From NCBI GenBank assembly GCA_021736505.1, contig JAIPFU010000056.1:1-9563 (forward strand): a stretch of 9,563 bases of DNA, given 5' to 3'. Position 1 is the first letter of the stretch, and each line of letters starts with the position of its first letter. This DNA comes from Spirochaetia bacterium. Its GTDB lineage: Bacteria > Spirochaetota > Spirochaetia > PWKH01. This document shows, piece by piece, positions 1 to 6,165 of this stretch. Under the pieces are notes generated by a model. It was not told the origin of the DNA. It did no database searches and was given only the letters and a program-made list of their open reading frames with translations. Position numbers and translations under genes: made by a program.

Positions 1-2
1 CC

Positions 3-116
3 ACCAAAGCTCAACGACTTATTTTTGACCTGTTCGGGATTGAGTATTCATGGAAGGGCAAACTGATCAATGAAGGCGATTCAGATCCACTCGCTACGGA
101 CCCTACCCGAACCTAG
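3..116 (+). CDS. C-terminal tail of an unidentified protein, possibly an IS transposase (partial)
   Basis: The frame beginning at base 3 is open from the window edge and gives 37 residues before a TAG at 114-116, starting TKAQRLIFDLFGIEYSWKGK and ending in DPTRT. I cannot identify the family with certainty. A short tail of the form 'T-x-x-Q-R-x-I-F-x-x-F-G-I' resembles C-termini of DDE transposases of the IS4/IS1634 kind. The context fits this: a truncated ATPase gene resumes in mid-protein about 25 bases after the stop, as expected if an insertion sequence had landed in that gene. The transposase reading is therefore an inference from position more than from motif. The alternative is an unrelated chromosomal gene brought here by deletion. 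Confidence 0.4.
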   Translation, partial: TKAQRLIFDLFGIEYSWKGKLINEGDSDPLATDPTRT

Positions 117-140
117 TTATAAAAGCTCGGGAATTTGGGA
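117..140. other. Possible insertion-sequence end / rearrangement junction
   Basis: Between the stop of the upstream tail and the point where ATPase homology starts (about base 141) lie 24 bases that include GGGAATTTGGGAC at 129-141. On the reverse strand this reads GTCCCAAATTCCC, the kind of sequence that could be a terminal inverted repeat. The matching left end is outside the window, so neither the inverted repeat nor a target-site duplication can be confirmed. What is seen directly is only the abrupt change from one protein's tail to another protein's interior. Confidence 0.3.
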
Positions 141-1166
141 CAGGAAGTCCCAAAAGCATTGGCTTCCTTGAAATACTTTTATGAACAAGCTCCCCAATAT
201 CAAATTATGTGTGCAGGTTCATTGCTGGGTGTAACTCTGCATGGTGAAAGTTCTTTTCCTGTAGGTAAAGTAGACTTTATGGATTTGTACCCCCTTTCAT
301 TCAGTGAGTTTCTGCTGGCCTTGGGGAAAGAACAGTATGTGGAGGTGGTTCGCAAAGGTGATTTTACTATGGCTTCCACGTTTAAAAATGATTACACGGA
401 ATTTCTTAAGTACTACTATTATGTCGGGGGCATGCCTGAGGTTGTGAAGAATTTTGCAGAGAATAAGGATTTTTCACAAGTTAGAGATATCCAGGATGCA
501 ATACTTCAAGCATATGAATATGATTTCTCAAAACATGCACCAGCTGCTATTGTTCCTAAACTGAGGATGCTGTGGAACAGTATTCCCTCGCAGCTGGCAA
601 GAGAAAACAAAAAGTTTTTGTATGGACTGATAAAAGAAGGCGTACGGGCTAGAGAATATGAGATGGCAATGCTGTGGCTCATCGATTGCGGCCTCATGTA
701 TAAAATTCCAAGAATTACAATTCCAAAATTACCACTGAAAGCCTATGAGGATTTGAAAGCATTTAAGCTGTTTATTGTTGATGTCGGTCTCTTGTCCTGC
801 ATGGCAGGTCTTCACAAGACGGTCATATTAGAAGGAAATAAAGTGTTTGAAGAGTTTAAGGGTGCATTGACCGAACAGTTTGTATTGCAGCAGTTGAAAA
901 CGATTAATACTCTGGATACCTATTATTGGACAAACCCGAACGGCCGTGCAGAAGTTGATTTTATCCTTGATGCCGGCACCAGGATAGTTCCTCTGGAAGT
1001 CAAAGCCTCACAGAATCTCAGATCTAAAAGTTTAAGGTTTTTTAAAGATACGTATAATCCTGCGGTTTCTGTGAGAACAGCCTTAATTAGCTTTAAACAG
1101 GATGACTGGCTTGTAAATCTTCCTCTTTGGGCTATCGAGTACATCACAAAAGTTACATTTTTTTAA
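123..1166 (+). pseudogene. 5'-truncated AAA family ATPase with DUF4143 domain (AAA_14/DUF4143 family)
   Basis: The open frame from 123 to the TAA at 1164-1166 encodes the rear part of a DUF4143-type P-loop ATPase, a widespread family usually about 380-450 residues long. Homology appears to start at QEVPKALASLKYFYEQAP, which in intact members directly follows the Walker B segment ending in D-E-I-Q. The Walker A loop and the Walker B acidic pair are absent, so about 80-100 residues are missing. Counting from a TTG at 135, the sensor-like segment CAGSLLGV is at residues 26-33, and the DUF4143 part occupies roughly residues 170-292. The PD-(D/E)XK-like signature is visible as EVDF (D275) and LEVK (E288, K290). 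The C-terminus looks complete. No ribosome binding site precedes the TTG, and the frame is closed by a TAA at 120-122. I call this a pseudogene made by insertion or deletion upstream; it could not hydrolyse ATP in this form. Confidence 0.85.
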
Positions 1167-1368
1167 AGTATACCTTGATAATACGTTCGGCACAGGTATC
1201 AGCATCTATCCCCGCAGTTTGAATGCTGTCCATGCTGCCATGGGGGGTGCCATCTCCATGGAGTGCATTGACGGATATGTTTGTTCTGATGCCTCCGAGG
1301 ACGAGCATGGTCACTGAAATACCGGAAGATGCCCCTGTTATCCAGACAACGCGCCCCTGCAGTTTCAT
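1153..1368 (-). pseudogene. Short-chain dehydrogenase/reductase remnant with in-frame internal deletion and lost C-terminus
   Basis: This 71-residue frame starts with MKLQGRVVWITGASSGI, the first strand and nucleotide-binding turn of an SDR (normal pattern TGxxxGxG). It then jumps to SVTMLVLGGIRTNISVNAL, which belongs to the region after the catalytic Tyr-x-x-x-Lys in intact SDRs (about 250-280 residues). The catalytic Ser, Tyr and Lys are all missing and the last glycine of the nucleotide-binding motif is replaced by Ser at the junction. The C-terminal 50-60 residues are also gone, the frame ending at the tail of the ATPase remnant with a 14-base convergent overlap. The start is well supported: GGAAGG (plus-strand 1379-1384) lies 10 bases before the ATG, and the pirin gene ends 25 bases upstream, so the two probably formed one transcript. 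It may still be translated but cannot be an active dehydrogenase. Confidence 0.85.
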
Positions 1369-1393
1369 AAAAGCTTTACCTTCCCTTTCAGCC

Positions 1394-2293
1394 TTAGTGA
1401 GAGAAATCCGGATGTTGGTGCTTTAAAAATGTTCCGTTATGGTACTCATGAAAGGCCGTCCGAAGTTCCTCATCAGTATTCATGACGATAGGTCCGCGCC
1501 AGGCGACCGGTTCTTTCAAGGGTTTTCCAGAAATCAGGAGAAACTTGATTCCTGTCTCCCCGGAGCTGACGTAAAGTGTATCACCCTCAGTATGGAAGCG
1601 TGCCAGGTTTCTGTTCTTCACCGTATCTGATCCTTCCGGCGTAAATGAGCCTGTGCCTCCATACACATAGGCAAAAGCAGTGTAACCGTCATCCATCGGA
1701 ATATCAGCGGTAGTATTGGGCGGAAGAACAATATCGAGATACCGCGGTTCTGCAGCTATGCCTTCTACTGGACCGGTAACGCCTGAAAATGAGCCGCACA
1801 GGACCCTTGCATAGCCGCCTGCTAGTTCCTCTTGTCCATTCAATGTATTCAAGTTCACTTCAGGAACCTTCGAAGCAGGGACATCCTGATACCGGGGTGC
1901 TGCCATTTTCAGTTTTGCAGGAAGGTTTACCCACAGCTGGAATCCGTACATTTTCCCATCCTTATCTTCATGCGGCATCTCTTGATGAATGATACCGCTG
2001 CCTGCGGTCATCCACTGAATGTCACCAGGGCCAAGGGTCCCGGAATTGCCGATACTGTCGCCGTGCTCAACAGTTCCCGCCAGCATATAGGTAACCGTCT
2101 CGATTCCGCGATGGGGATGCCAAGGGAATCCGGCTTTGAACTGATCAGGAGTATCACCACGGAAATCGTCAAACAGGAGAAATGGATCAAAGGAGCTTGT
2201 TTTTCCGAAGCCGAAGGCTCGATGCAGGTGAACTCCCGCTCCTTCCCTGACCGGTTCTGAACTGTGTATTGATGCTGTTTTTCTTCTTTTCAT
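1394..2293 (-). CDS. Pirin family protein (bicupin)
   Basis: The 299-residue product is a full-length pirin-like protein, a cytoplasmic bicupin. Some bacterial members have quercetin 2,3-dioxygenase activity and others act as regulators or stress-response partners; which applies here is not visible. The N-terminal cupin carries the four metal ligands expected from human pirin: H59 and H61 in WHPHRGIETVTYM, and H103 and E105 in GSGIIHQEMP. The C-terminal pirin domain is intact, including the GxPxxEPVxxxGPFVMN-like stretch at residues 256-272 and FHEYHNGTF at 281-289. The ATG is preceded by GAGGAG (plus-strand 2300-2305) at 6 bases, which fixes the start. It lies 25 bases upstream of the ruined dehydrogenase on the same strand and is divergent from the exported hydrolase gene. 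Bacterial pirin genes often sit beside redox enzymes, so the loss of the partner may have left this gene alone. Confidence 0.93.
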   Translation of the reverse strand: MKRRKTASIHSSEPVREGAGVHLHRAFGFGKTSSFDPFLLFDDFRGDTPDQFKAGFPWHPHRGIETVTYMLAGTVEHGDSIGNSGTLGPGDIQWMTAGSGIIHQEMPHEDKDGKMYGFQLWVNLPAKLKMAAPRYQDVPASKVPEVNLNTLNGQEELAGGYARVLCGSFSGVTGPVEGIAAEPRYLDIVLPPNTTADIPMDDGYTAFAYVYGGTGSFTPEGSDTVKNRNLARFHTEGDTLYVSSGETGIKFLLISGKPLKEPVAWRGPIVMNTDEELRTAFHEYHNGTFLKHQHPDFSH

Positions 2294-2318
2294 TGTTCTC
2301 TCCTCTGCAACTCTTCAT

Positions 2319-2347
2319 AGGATACCGTATATCATCTGCTTTTACAA
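2319..2347 (-). promoter_or_regulatory. Candidate sigma70-type promoter for the pirin gene
   Basis: Read on the minus strand there is TTGTAA (plus 2342-2347), a 17-base spacer, and TATCCT (plus 2319-2324). Each hexamer matches 4 of 6 consensus positions, and transcription would begin about 15-20 bases before the pirin ribosome binding site. This is a pattern match only. Confidence 0.4.
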
Positions 2348-2371
2348 ATACACATTTCAGAAAAATTAGTG

Positions 2372-2377
2372 TATAAT
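2372..2377 (+). promoter_or_regulatory. Perfect -10 box (TATAAT), candidate promoter of the exported hydrolase gene
   Basis: TATAAT occurs 86 bases before the ATG at 2464, in an otherwise mixed-composition divergent spacer. No good -35 box is found at the usual distance; the best is the poor ATACAC at 2348-2353 with an 18-base spacer. Support is therefore limited to the -10 match and its location. Confidence 0.35.
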
Positions 2378-2463
2378 TCCTGAGTAAGTCTGCGGATGTT
2401 TCTCCCTGCAGTGTATGTACGGGCTTCTGCGGGCAAATATGCTGAAAGTACGAGTTTGGGGAT

Positions 2464-3489
2464 ATGATGGATAGCTTGAATTATTCTAAAAAGAGAAGAC
2501 TGTATACGGTTTGTGGGTTTCTTATGCTCTTTAGTCTATTCTCCGGGGAGCTTTTCGGAGCTGCCAGGCCGGAACTGCCGGTGGTGGGGATTCAGTGGGA
2601 GATGAAGGAGAAGTATGTCCAGGATCAGGGGCTGTTCTGGCAGGATGCGGAACGGGCAATTCAGCAGGGCTTGGAGAGGCTGGAAAGGGATAATGGAATT
2701 CAGCTTCAGGATACTGCAGTGACAAGTTTTTCTGAAGATGGGAAGAGCTCCACGGAAGTATCAAGACCATTAGTTATTTTCCCGGAATATACCAGTGTCT
2801 TCCTTTCCTTGGACCGGTACCACTCGTTCATCGATTTTAATGGTGACTTTCTCGCATCGTGGAAACGGGTTCAGGAGAGTTTCGGTTACAGAACTATTGA
2901 GGATCTATTTACAGCGGAGTCTGAAGAGACAAAATCAGATATGGAGCGGTGGAAGGAGCTGGCAAAAAAGTACCAGATTTACTTGATTCCAGGCACGTAT
3001 TTTGCCTATGACAGCGAGGAAGGTGAGCTGAGGAATCGGCTGATGCTTATTGATCCTTCCGGAAAGCCGATGTATCAGCAGGATAAGGTCTTTACCACCG
3101 ATTTTGAGAATAATTACATCTCTTTGGACGGTGCATCGGTCCATGATGCGGATGTTTTTTCCATTGCCGGGAAGCGGATTGCCGTGACTATCTGTCGGGA
3201 TACATTTTTTGATGATTGGGAAGGCGTCTTCGGCGGGGTCGATTTATGGATTGATCTGAAGGCCAACGGGGCGGAATACGACCGGATTGAACAGGAACGC
3301 TTCCATCGTGCGGTGCCGGAGAGAATTGACGGGGGGACGGGGCGTTACGGCATGACCTTGTATTTGACCGGTGATTTCCTCGACCTCTTCTGGGAGGGGA
3401 GAAGTTCCGTGATCACCCATGACGGAGAATTTGTTGCCCGGACGGATGATCCTGATGATTTCGCCATCCTGACTTTTGTGCTGAAATGA
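2464..3489 (+). CDS. Exported carbon-nitrogen hydrolase (nitrilase superfamily)
   Basis: The 341-residue product has the catalytic triad of the nitrilase superfamily: Glu108 in LVIFPEYTSVF, Lys208 in MYQQDKVFTTDFE, and the nucleophile Cys244 in AVTICRDTFFDDW. Members hydrolyse or form carbon-nitrogen bonds of nitriles, amides or carbamoyl groups; the substrate here cannot be read from sequence. Unlike most members it begins with a basic N-terminus (SKKRR) and a hydrophobic stretch at about residues 13-33 ending LFGAA, a likely Sec signal peptide cleaved near residue 34. The mature enzyme would then act outside the cytoplasmic membrane. The only early Cys (C17) is inside the hydrophobic part and is not in a lipobox. 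Two ATGs are adjacent (2464, 2467), and GGGG at 2457-2460 is a modest ribosome binding site. It is monocistronic, ending directly in an 11-bp repeat array. Confidence 0.85.
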   Translation: MMDSLNYSKKRRLYTVCGFLMLFSLFSGELFGAARPELPVVGIQWEMKEKYVQDQGLFWQDAERAIQQGLERLERDNGIQLQDTAVTSFSEDGKSSTEVSRPLVIFPEYTSVFLSLDRYHSFIDFNGDFLASWKRVQESFGYRTIEDLFTAESEETKSDMERWKELAKKYQIYLIPGTYFAYDSEEGELRNRLMLIDPSGKPMYQQDKVFTTDFENNYISLDGASVHDADVFSIAGKRIAVTICRDTFFDDWEGVFGGVDLWIDLKANGAEYDRIEQERFHRAVPERIDGGTGRYGMTLYLTGDFLDLFWEGRSSVITHDGEFVARTDDPDDFAILTFVLK

Positions 3490-3554
3490 TAGATTTCATA
3501 TAGATTTCATATAGATTTCATATAGATTTCATATAGATTTCATATAGATTTCAT
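3489..3554. repeat. Six perfect tandem copies of an 11-bp unit (ATAGATTTCAT)
   Basis: Six uninterrupted identical copies fill 3489-3554, the first base being the last base of the hydrolase stop codon. The array lies between the convergent 3' ends of the hydrolase gene and the EamA transporter gene. The unit is short and A+T-rich, with a T-tract recurring every 11 bp, close to one helical turn. The perfect identity suggests recent expansion by slippage. GCTGAAA flanks the array on both sides (3480-3486 and 3555-3561). It is not CRISPR-like, since there are no spacers. Confidence 0.97.
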
Positions 3555-3557
3555 GCT

Positions 3558-3588
3558 GAAAAAGCAGGCATCACAAAGTTTTATGCCA
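3558..3588 (-). terminator. Weak candidate terminator of the EamA transporter gene
   Basis: On the minus strand, downstream of the transporter stop, GGCAT and ATGCC (plus 3583-3587 and 3567-3571) can pair around an 11-base loop. They are followed after a few bases by a run of five T (plus 3559-3563). The stem is only 5 bp, so this is a marginal call. Confidence 0.25.
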
Positions 3589-3613
3589 CCCCGGTTACCC
3601 AATAAAAAGATGT

Positions 3614-4591
3614 TCAGCTGCTCTTTGCTGCCTCCGACTTCCGGCGATTGGTCAAAAAGAGCCCTGTAAGAACCAGCAGGGCACCTGCAGCGATAATCCC
3701 GCTCATCTCCTCTCCAAGCAGCAGTATTCCGAGAAAAATCGCCGCCACGGGCTCCATATTCAGGAAGACAGACGCCCGCGAACTTCCCACCGCCTTAATT
3801 CCTTCGTAATACCACAAATACGCAATGCCCGCTGCCCCGATGCTGACATAAAGCAGACTCCAGTATGCAGCCGGGGACAGATTAGGAAGCCGTGCCCAGC
3901 CATCTTCCAGAAACGTAAAGGGGATGAGAAGAAGTACTCCCAGAACCGAACCGTAGGTTAGTACCGACAGGGGAGAGAGGTTCTTCATGGCGAACTTAGC
4001 GATAATTGAGTAGAGCGCCCACATGATCACACAGCCGATGAGAAAGAGATCACCCTGGGCAAAACCAGCTTCTATCACCGCTGCGATGTCTCCGTTGGTA
4101 ATAGTCAGGATGGCGCCGATAAACGCCAGAATGATGCCGAATCCAGCTGTTTTGTGTATCTTTTCGCGGAAGAGCAGGTACGAGAGAACAGCCACCACGG
4201 ATGGCGTAAAGGCGATCATAACGGAACTTCGCACTGCGGTAACTGTCCGGAGTCCGGAAAAGAGAAAATAGTTAAAAAAGACCATGCCCGTAAGACTGAG
4301 CAGAAGAATCCAGCCGGCATCCTGCTTGGTAGGCCTCGGAAAGCGCTTTTCTTTGAGATAGAGGGCTGGAACCATGAAAAGACTCGCTATGAAAAAACGA
4401 ATGCAGGTGGTGGTGAATGACGGAAGCTCCGCCGAAATGACCCGGCCTGCCACCAAGGCGCCACCCCAGATCACCGGTGCCATGAAGAGTTTGAAGTATG
4501 GCAGTTTCGGCAGTTTTGCTTCCAGTCCGCCGTCAATTTTCTGCTGATGCTTACGCGCCCGCTGTTGTGCTGTGCTGTTTTTTGTGCTCAT
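3614..4591 (-). CDS. EamA/DMT superfamily transporter (10 transmembrane segments)
   Basis: The 325-residue product is a drug/metabolite transporter superfamily protein with two tandem EamA repeats of about five helices each. The first repeat runs from LFMAPVIWGGALVAGR (residues 36-51), with the typical WGG start of helix 1, to about residue 165. The second runs from about residue 180 and ends in VAAIFLGILLLGEEMSG...LLVLTGLF. Each repeat ends with the family's characteristic 'P-x-x-A-x-x-x-x-x-x-x-x-E' helix pair. Members export metabolites or amino acids; the substrate here is unknown. The N-terminus is unusual, with about 33 hydrophilic, lysine-rich residues before helix 1. No convincing ribosome binding site precedes the ATG at 4591, and the next internal ATG (M37) has none either and would cut into helix 1. 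It appears to be a single-gene transcript. Confidence 0.92.
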   Translation of the reverse strand: MSTKNSTAQQRARKHQQKIDGGLEAKLPKLPYFKLFMAPVIWGGALVAGRVISAELPSFTTTCIRFFIASLFMVPALYLKEKRFPRPTKQDAGWILLLSLTGMVFFNYFLFSGLRTVTAVRSSVMIAFTPSVVAVLSYLLFREKIHKTAGFGIILAFIGAILTITNGDIAAVIEAGFAQGDLFLIGCVIMWALYSIIAKFAMKNLSPLSVLTYGSVLGVLLLIPFTFLEDGWARLPNLSPAAYWSLLYVSIGAAGIAYLWYYEGIKAVGSSRASVFLNMEPVAAIFLGILLLGEEMSGIIAAGALLVLTGLFLTNRRKSEAAKSS

Positions 4592-4643
4592 CCAATCAGC
4601 ATAGGGGGAAAACTGTCAGTTGTCTAGGATGACTTTTAATTAG

Positions 4644-4692
4644 AGGGACAAAGCTGATGAAGATTGTGGATCGATGGTGTCCCTTTTTGTTT
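4644..4692 (+). terminator. Terminator-shaped hairpin on the plus strand with no plus-strand gene upstream
   Basis: AGGGACA (4644-4650) pairs perfectly with TGTCCCT (4678-4684) across a 27-base loop and is followed on the plus strand by TTTTGTTTT (4685-4693). The shape fits a rho-independent terminator, but the nearest genes on both sides are on the minus strand. On the minus strand the same stem lies in the leader of the EamA gene and is followed by CTAATTAAAAG, not a T-run. It could therefore be a structured 5' leader of the transporter mRNA, the end of an antisense or small RNA, or chance. The long loop lowers confidence. Nothing else in the spacer 4592-4768 is recognisable apart from an 11-bp near-palindrome AACTGTCAGTT at 4611-4621. 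Confidence 0.35.
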
Positions 4693-4768
4693 TACATGCA
4701 AGCTGAATTGCTTAGACCTTAGCATGAAATACCCTTAGTAATTGTACTATTGAAAAAAAGTTACTTTA

Positions 4769-5950
4769 TCAGGGAGAGGGTTTTAGGGGTGCCGTGGTTT
4801 CTCCAGGAATTAGTGTTGCTGGTATTTTATGGTTATTTGTGACTTCCATTCCGTTTAGGCGATCTTTAAGCAGATTGAATGCTGTCTCAGCAATCAAAGT
4901 CTCATTTTGTTTCAAGCAGGTAACTGGGATAAGTATTCTTTCAAATACTGAGGATGAATCGAAACATATTATTGAAAGGTCTTCTGGAATTCTTTTTCCC
5001 AATTCTTCTGCAGCAGCTGCAAAGAGCAAATAGAATAAGTATTCAAATGCAAAATAAGCAGTAATCTCAGGATGTCTTTCAATAAAAGTTTTTATAACCT
5101 GTATGGTCCGTTCTACCTTTTTTCCCTCAGTACCTAAATTCTTAAGCTTAAAATCTTGAGTTTTACTGTTTGGATTTGTTAATCCTGTAAGCATAAAGTT
5201 TGCATCTAGATCTGTAAGCCACATATCCTCACTAACCGTCCATTGTTTTTCTGCAAAGGCCTTGTAAACTCCTTCTTTTCTATCACGTATGGTTGATGTA
5301 TTGTCAATTGATCTTGTCAGGATGCCAATATTCTTATGACCGAGTTTAAAAAGATAGCTGGTTCCCTTATAGGCTGCTTCGGTGTTGTCCGTAACGACAT
5401 TCGGGCATGACATATCATGGAGGTACCTGTCGATGAGGATAATTGGCTTTCCGCTCATAACAATCTTGAATATCTCATTGTTAAAATTCTCATTGTGCAC
5501 AGGCAGAATAATATACCCGTCTACATCATCTTCTTCAAGTTTTATGAGAATTTCTTTTTCATTTTCCCTGTTATTTTCTGAAAGACAAGTAATAAGTGTA
5601 TAATCTTCATTTCTTGAGAGTTTGAATATTCTGCTTGCCATTTCTAGGCCAAAGAAATGGAAGTGTGCAATATCCGGTAATATAAGTGCAATCACCTTTT
5701 TTCTTGGATTCTGCCTAATTTTGGGTACATCTGTTCTGACAAATGATCCTTTCCCGGCTTTTTTTTGTATAAATCCTTCTGCTGAAGCGATATCTAAGGC
5801 TTTCTTTGAAGTAATTATACTAACATGATACAGATTGGCCAATTCTTTTTCTGTCGGAATCTTGTCTCCAACCTTGTAACGCTGTTCTTGGATATCTTTA
5901 ATTAGATCTTCATAGATTATTTGATATTTTGGCTTTTTTTTCTCTTTCAT
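4769..5950 (-). CDS. GntR-headed, LacI/GalR-bodied transcriptional regulator (AraR-like architecture)
   Basis: This 393-residue regulator has an N-terminal GntR-type winged helix-turn-helix (about residues 8-72: YQIIYEDLI..., GDKIPTEKELANLYHVS, then the wing GKGSFV at 66-71). A LacI/GalR-type periplasmic-binding-protein core follows from about residue 84. Core landmarks are VDGYIILP (143-150), LIDR (172-175), GHKNIGIL (204-211) and IPEDLSIICFDSS (321-333). This is the AraR-like chimera that binds an operator with the GntR head and a sugar or sugar derivative in the core. Oddities: the recognition helix has VSII where VSR is usual, and about 30 polar residues (251-283) look inserted. The ATG has GAGGA (plus-strand 5957-5961) 6 bases upstream. 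It is divergent from the sugar ABC operon and most probably represses it, inducible by the transported sugar, and perhaps controls itself. Confidence 0.92.
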   Translation of the reverse strand: MKEKKKPKYQIIYEDLIKDIQEQRYKVGDKIPTEKELANLYHVSIITSKKALDIASAEGFIQKKAGKGSFVRTDVPKIRQNPRKKVIALILPDIAHFHFFGLEMASRIFKLSRNEDYTLITCLSENNRENEKEILIKLEEDDVDGYIILPVHNENFNNEIFKIVMSGKPIILIDRYLHDMSCPNVVTDNTEAAYKGTSYLFKLGHKNIGILTRSIDNTSTIRDRKEGVYKAFAEKQWTVSEDMWLTDLDANFMLTGLTNPNSKTQDFKLKNLGTEGKKVERTIQVIKTFIERHPEITAYFAFEYLFYLLFAAAAEELGKRIPEDLSIICFDSSSVFERILIPVTCLKQNETLIAETAFNLLKDRLNGMEVTNNHKIPATLIPGETTAPLKPSP

Positions 5951-6000
5951 AGTATGTCCTCATTCTATATCGGAGTCTAATTTTACGGCATCTCATAAAG

Positions 6001-6029
6001 ATCATAAAACATCCTTAATAAATAATCAA
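6001..6029 (-). promoter_or_regulatory. Candidate promoter of the GntR/LacI-type regulator
   Basis: On the minus strand TTGATT (plus 6024-6029), a 17-base spacer and TATGAT (plus 6001-6006) make a good sigma70-type promoter, with 4 of 6 and 5 of 6 matches. It would start transcription about 45 bases before the regulator's ATG. Two CATAAA copies overlap or adjoin the -10 box, so autoregulation at this point is plausible. Confidence 0.5.
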
Positions 6030-6102
6030 GCAAACAATATAATATTATGTTAATACCATAAACATATATATAATAATGATTTATTATTTATTTATTTTTA
6101 AT

Positions 6103-6138
6103 TATAATAATATTATATAATATGGTAATATTATTATA
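6103..6138. promoter_or_regulatory. 13-bp perfect inverted repeat flanking a TATAAT box (candidate operator/promoter of the sugar operon)
   Basis: TATAATAATATTA (6103-6115) and TAATATTATTATA (6126-6138) are exact reverse complements separated by 10 bases that begin with TATAAT (6116-6121). With this -10 box, transcription would start around 6128, inside the right arm, 13 bases ahead of the ribosome binding site. No TTGACA-like -35 box is found 16-18 bases upstream. A dimeric regulator bound across the arms would cover the -10 element. Confidence 0.5.
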
Positions 6139-6165
6139 CAAAAATTAATAGGAGGAAGAGTTGAA

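Larger units (their letters stand above)
5951..6165. promoter_or_regulatory. A+T-rich divergent control region between regulator and sugar ABC operon
   Basis: This 215-bp spacer drives transcription both ways. From about 6030 to 6150 it is almost purely A and T. It contains CATAAA three times (5994-5999, 6003-6008, 6057-6062), the first two 9 bp apart. TACCATA (6054-6060) and TATGGTA (6121-6127) form an inverted pair 60 bp apart, and a long inverted repeat is described separately. These are the natural operator candidates for the adjacent regulator. With so little sequence complexity, chance matches are common. Confidence 0.7.

Noticed and set aside
1832..2260. Plus-strand open frame of 142 codons
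   Set aside because: It lies wholly inside the pirin gene on the opposite strand, has no ribosome binding site or recognisable domain, and its protein has no coherent fold pattern.
3489..3554. Possible CRISPR array
   Set aside because: Units are 11 bp and directly abutting, with no spacers and no cas genes nearby.
3554..3566. TGCT-GAAAA-AGCA hairpin after the repeat array as terminator of the hydrolase gene
   Set aside because: The stem is only 4 bp and there is no following T-run on the plus strand.
4023..4420. Plus-strand open frames (82 and 88 codons) antisense to the EamA gene
   Set aside because: Both are shadows of the strongly supported transporter frame, rich in Arg/Lys from reversed hydrophobic codons, with no independent support.
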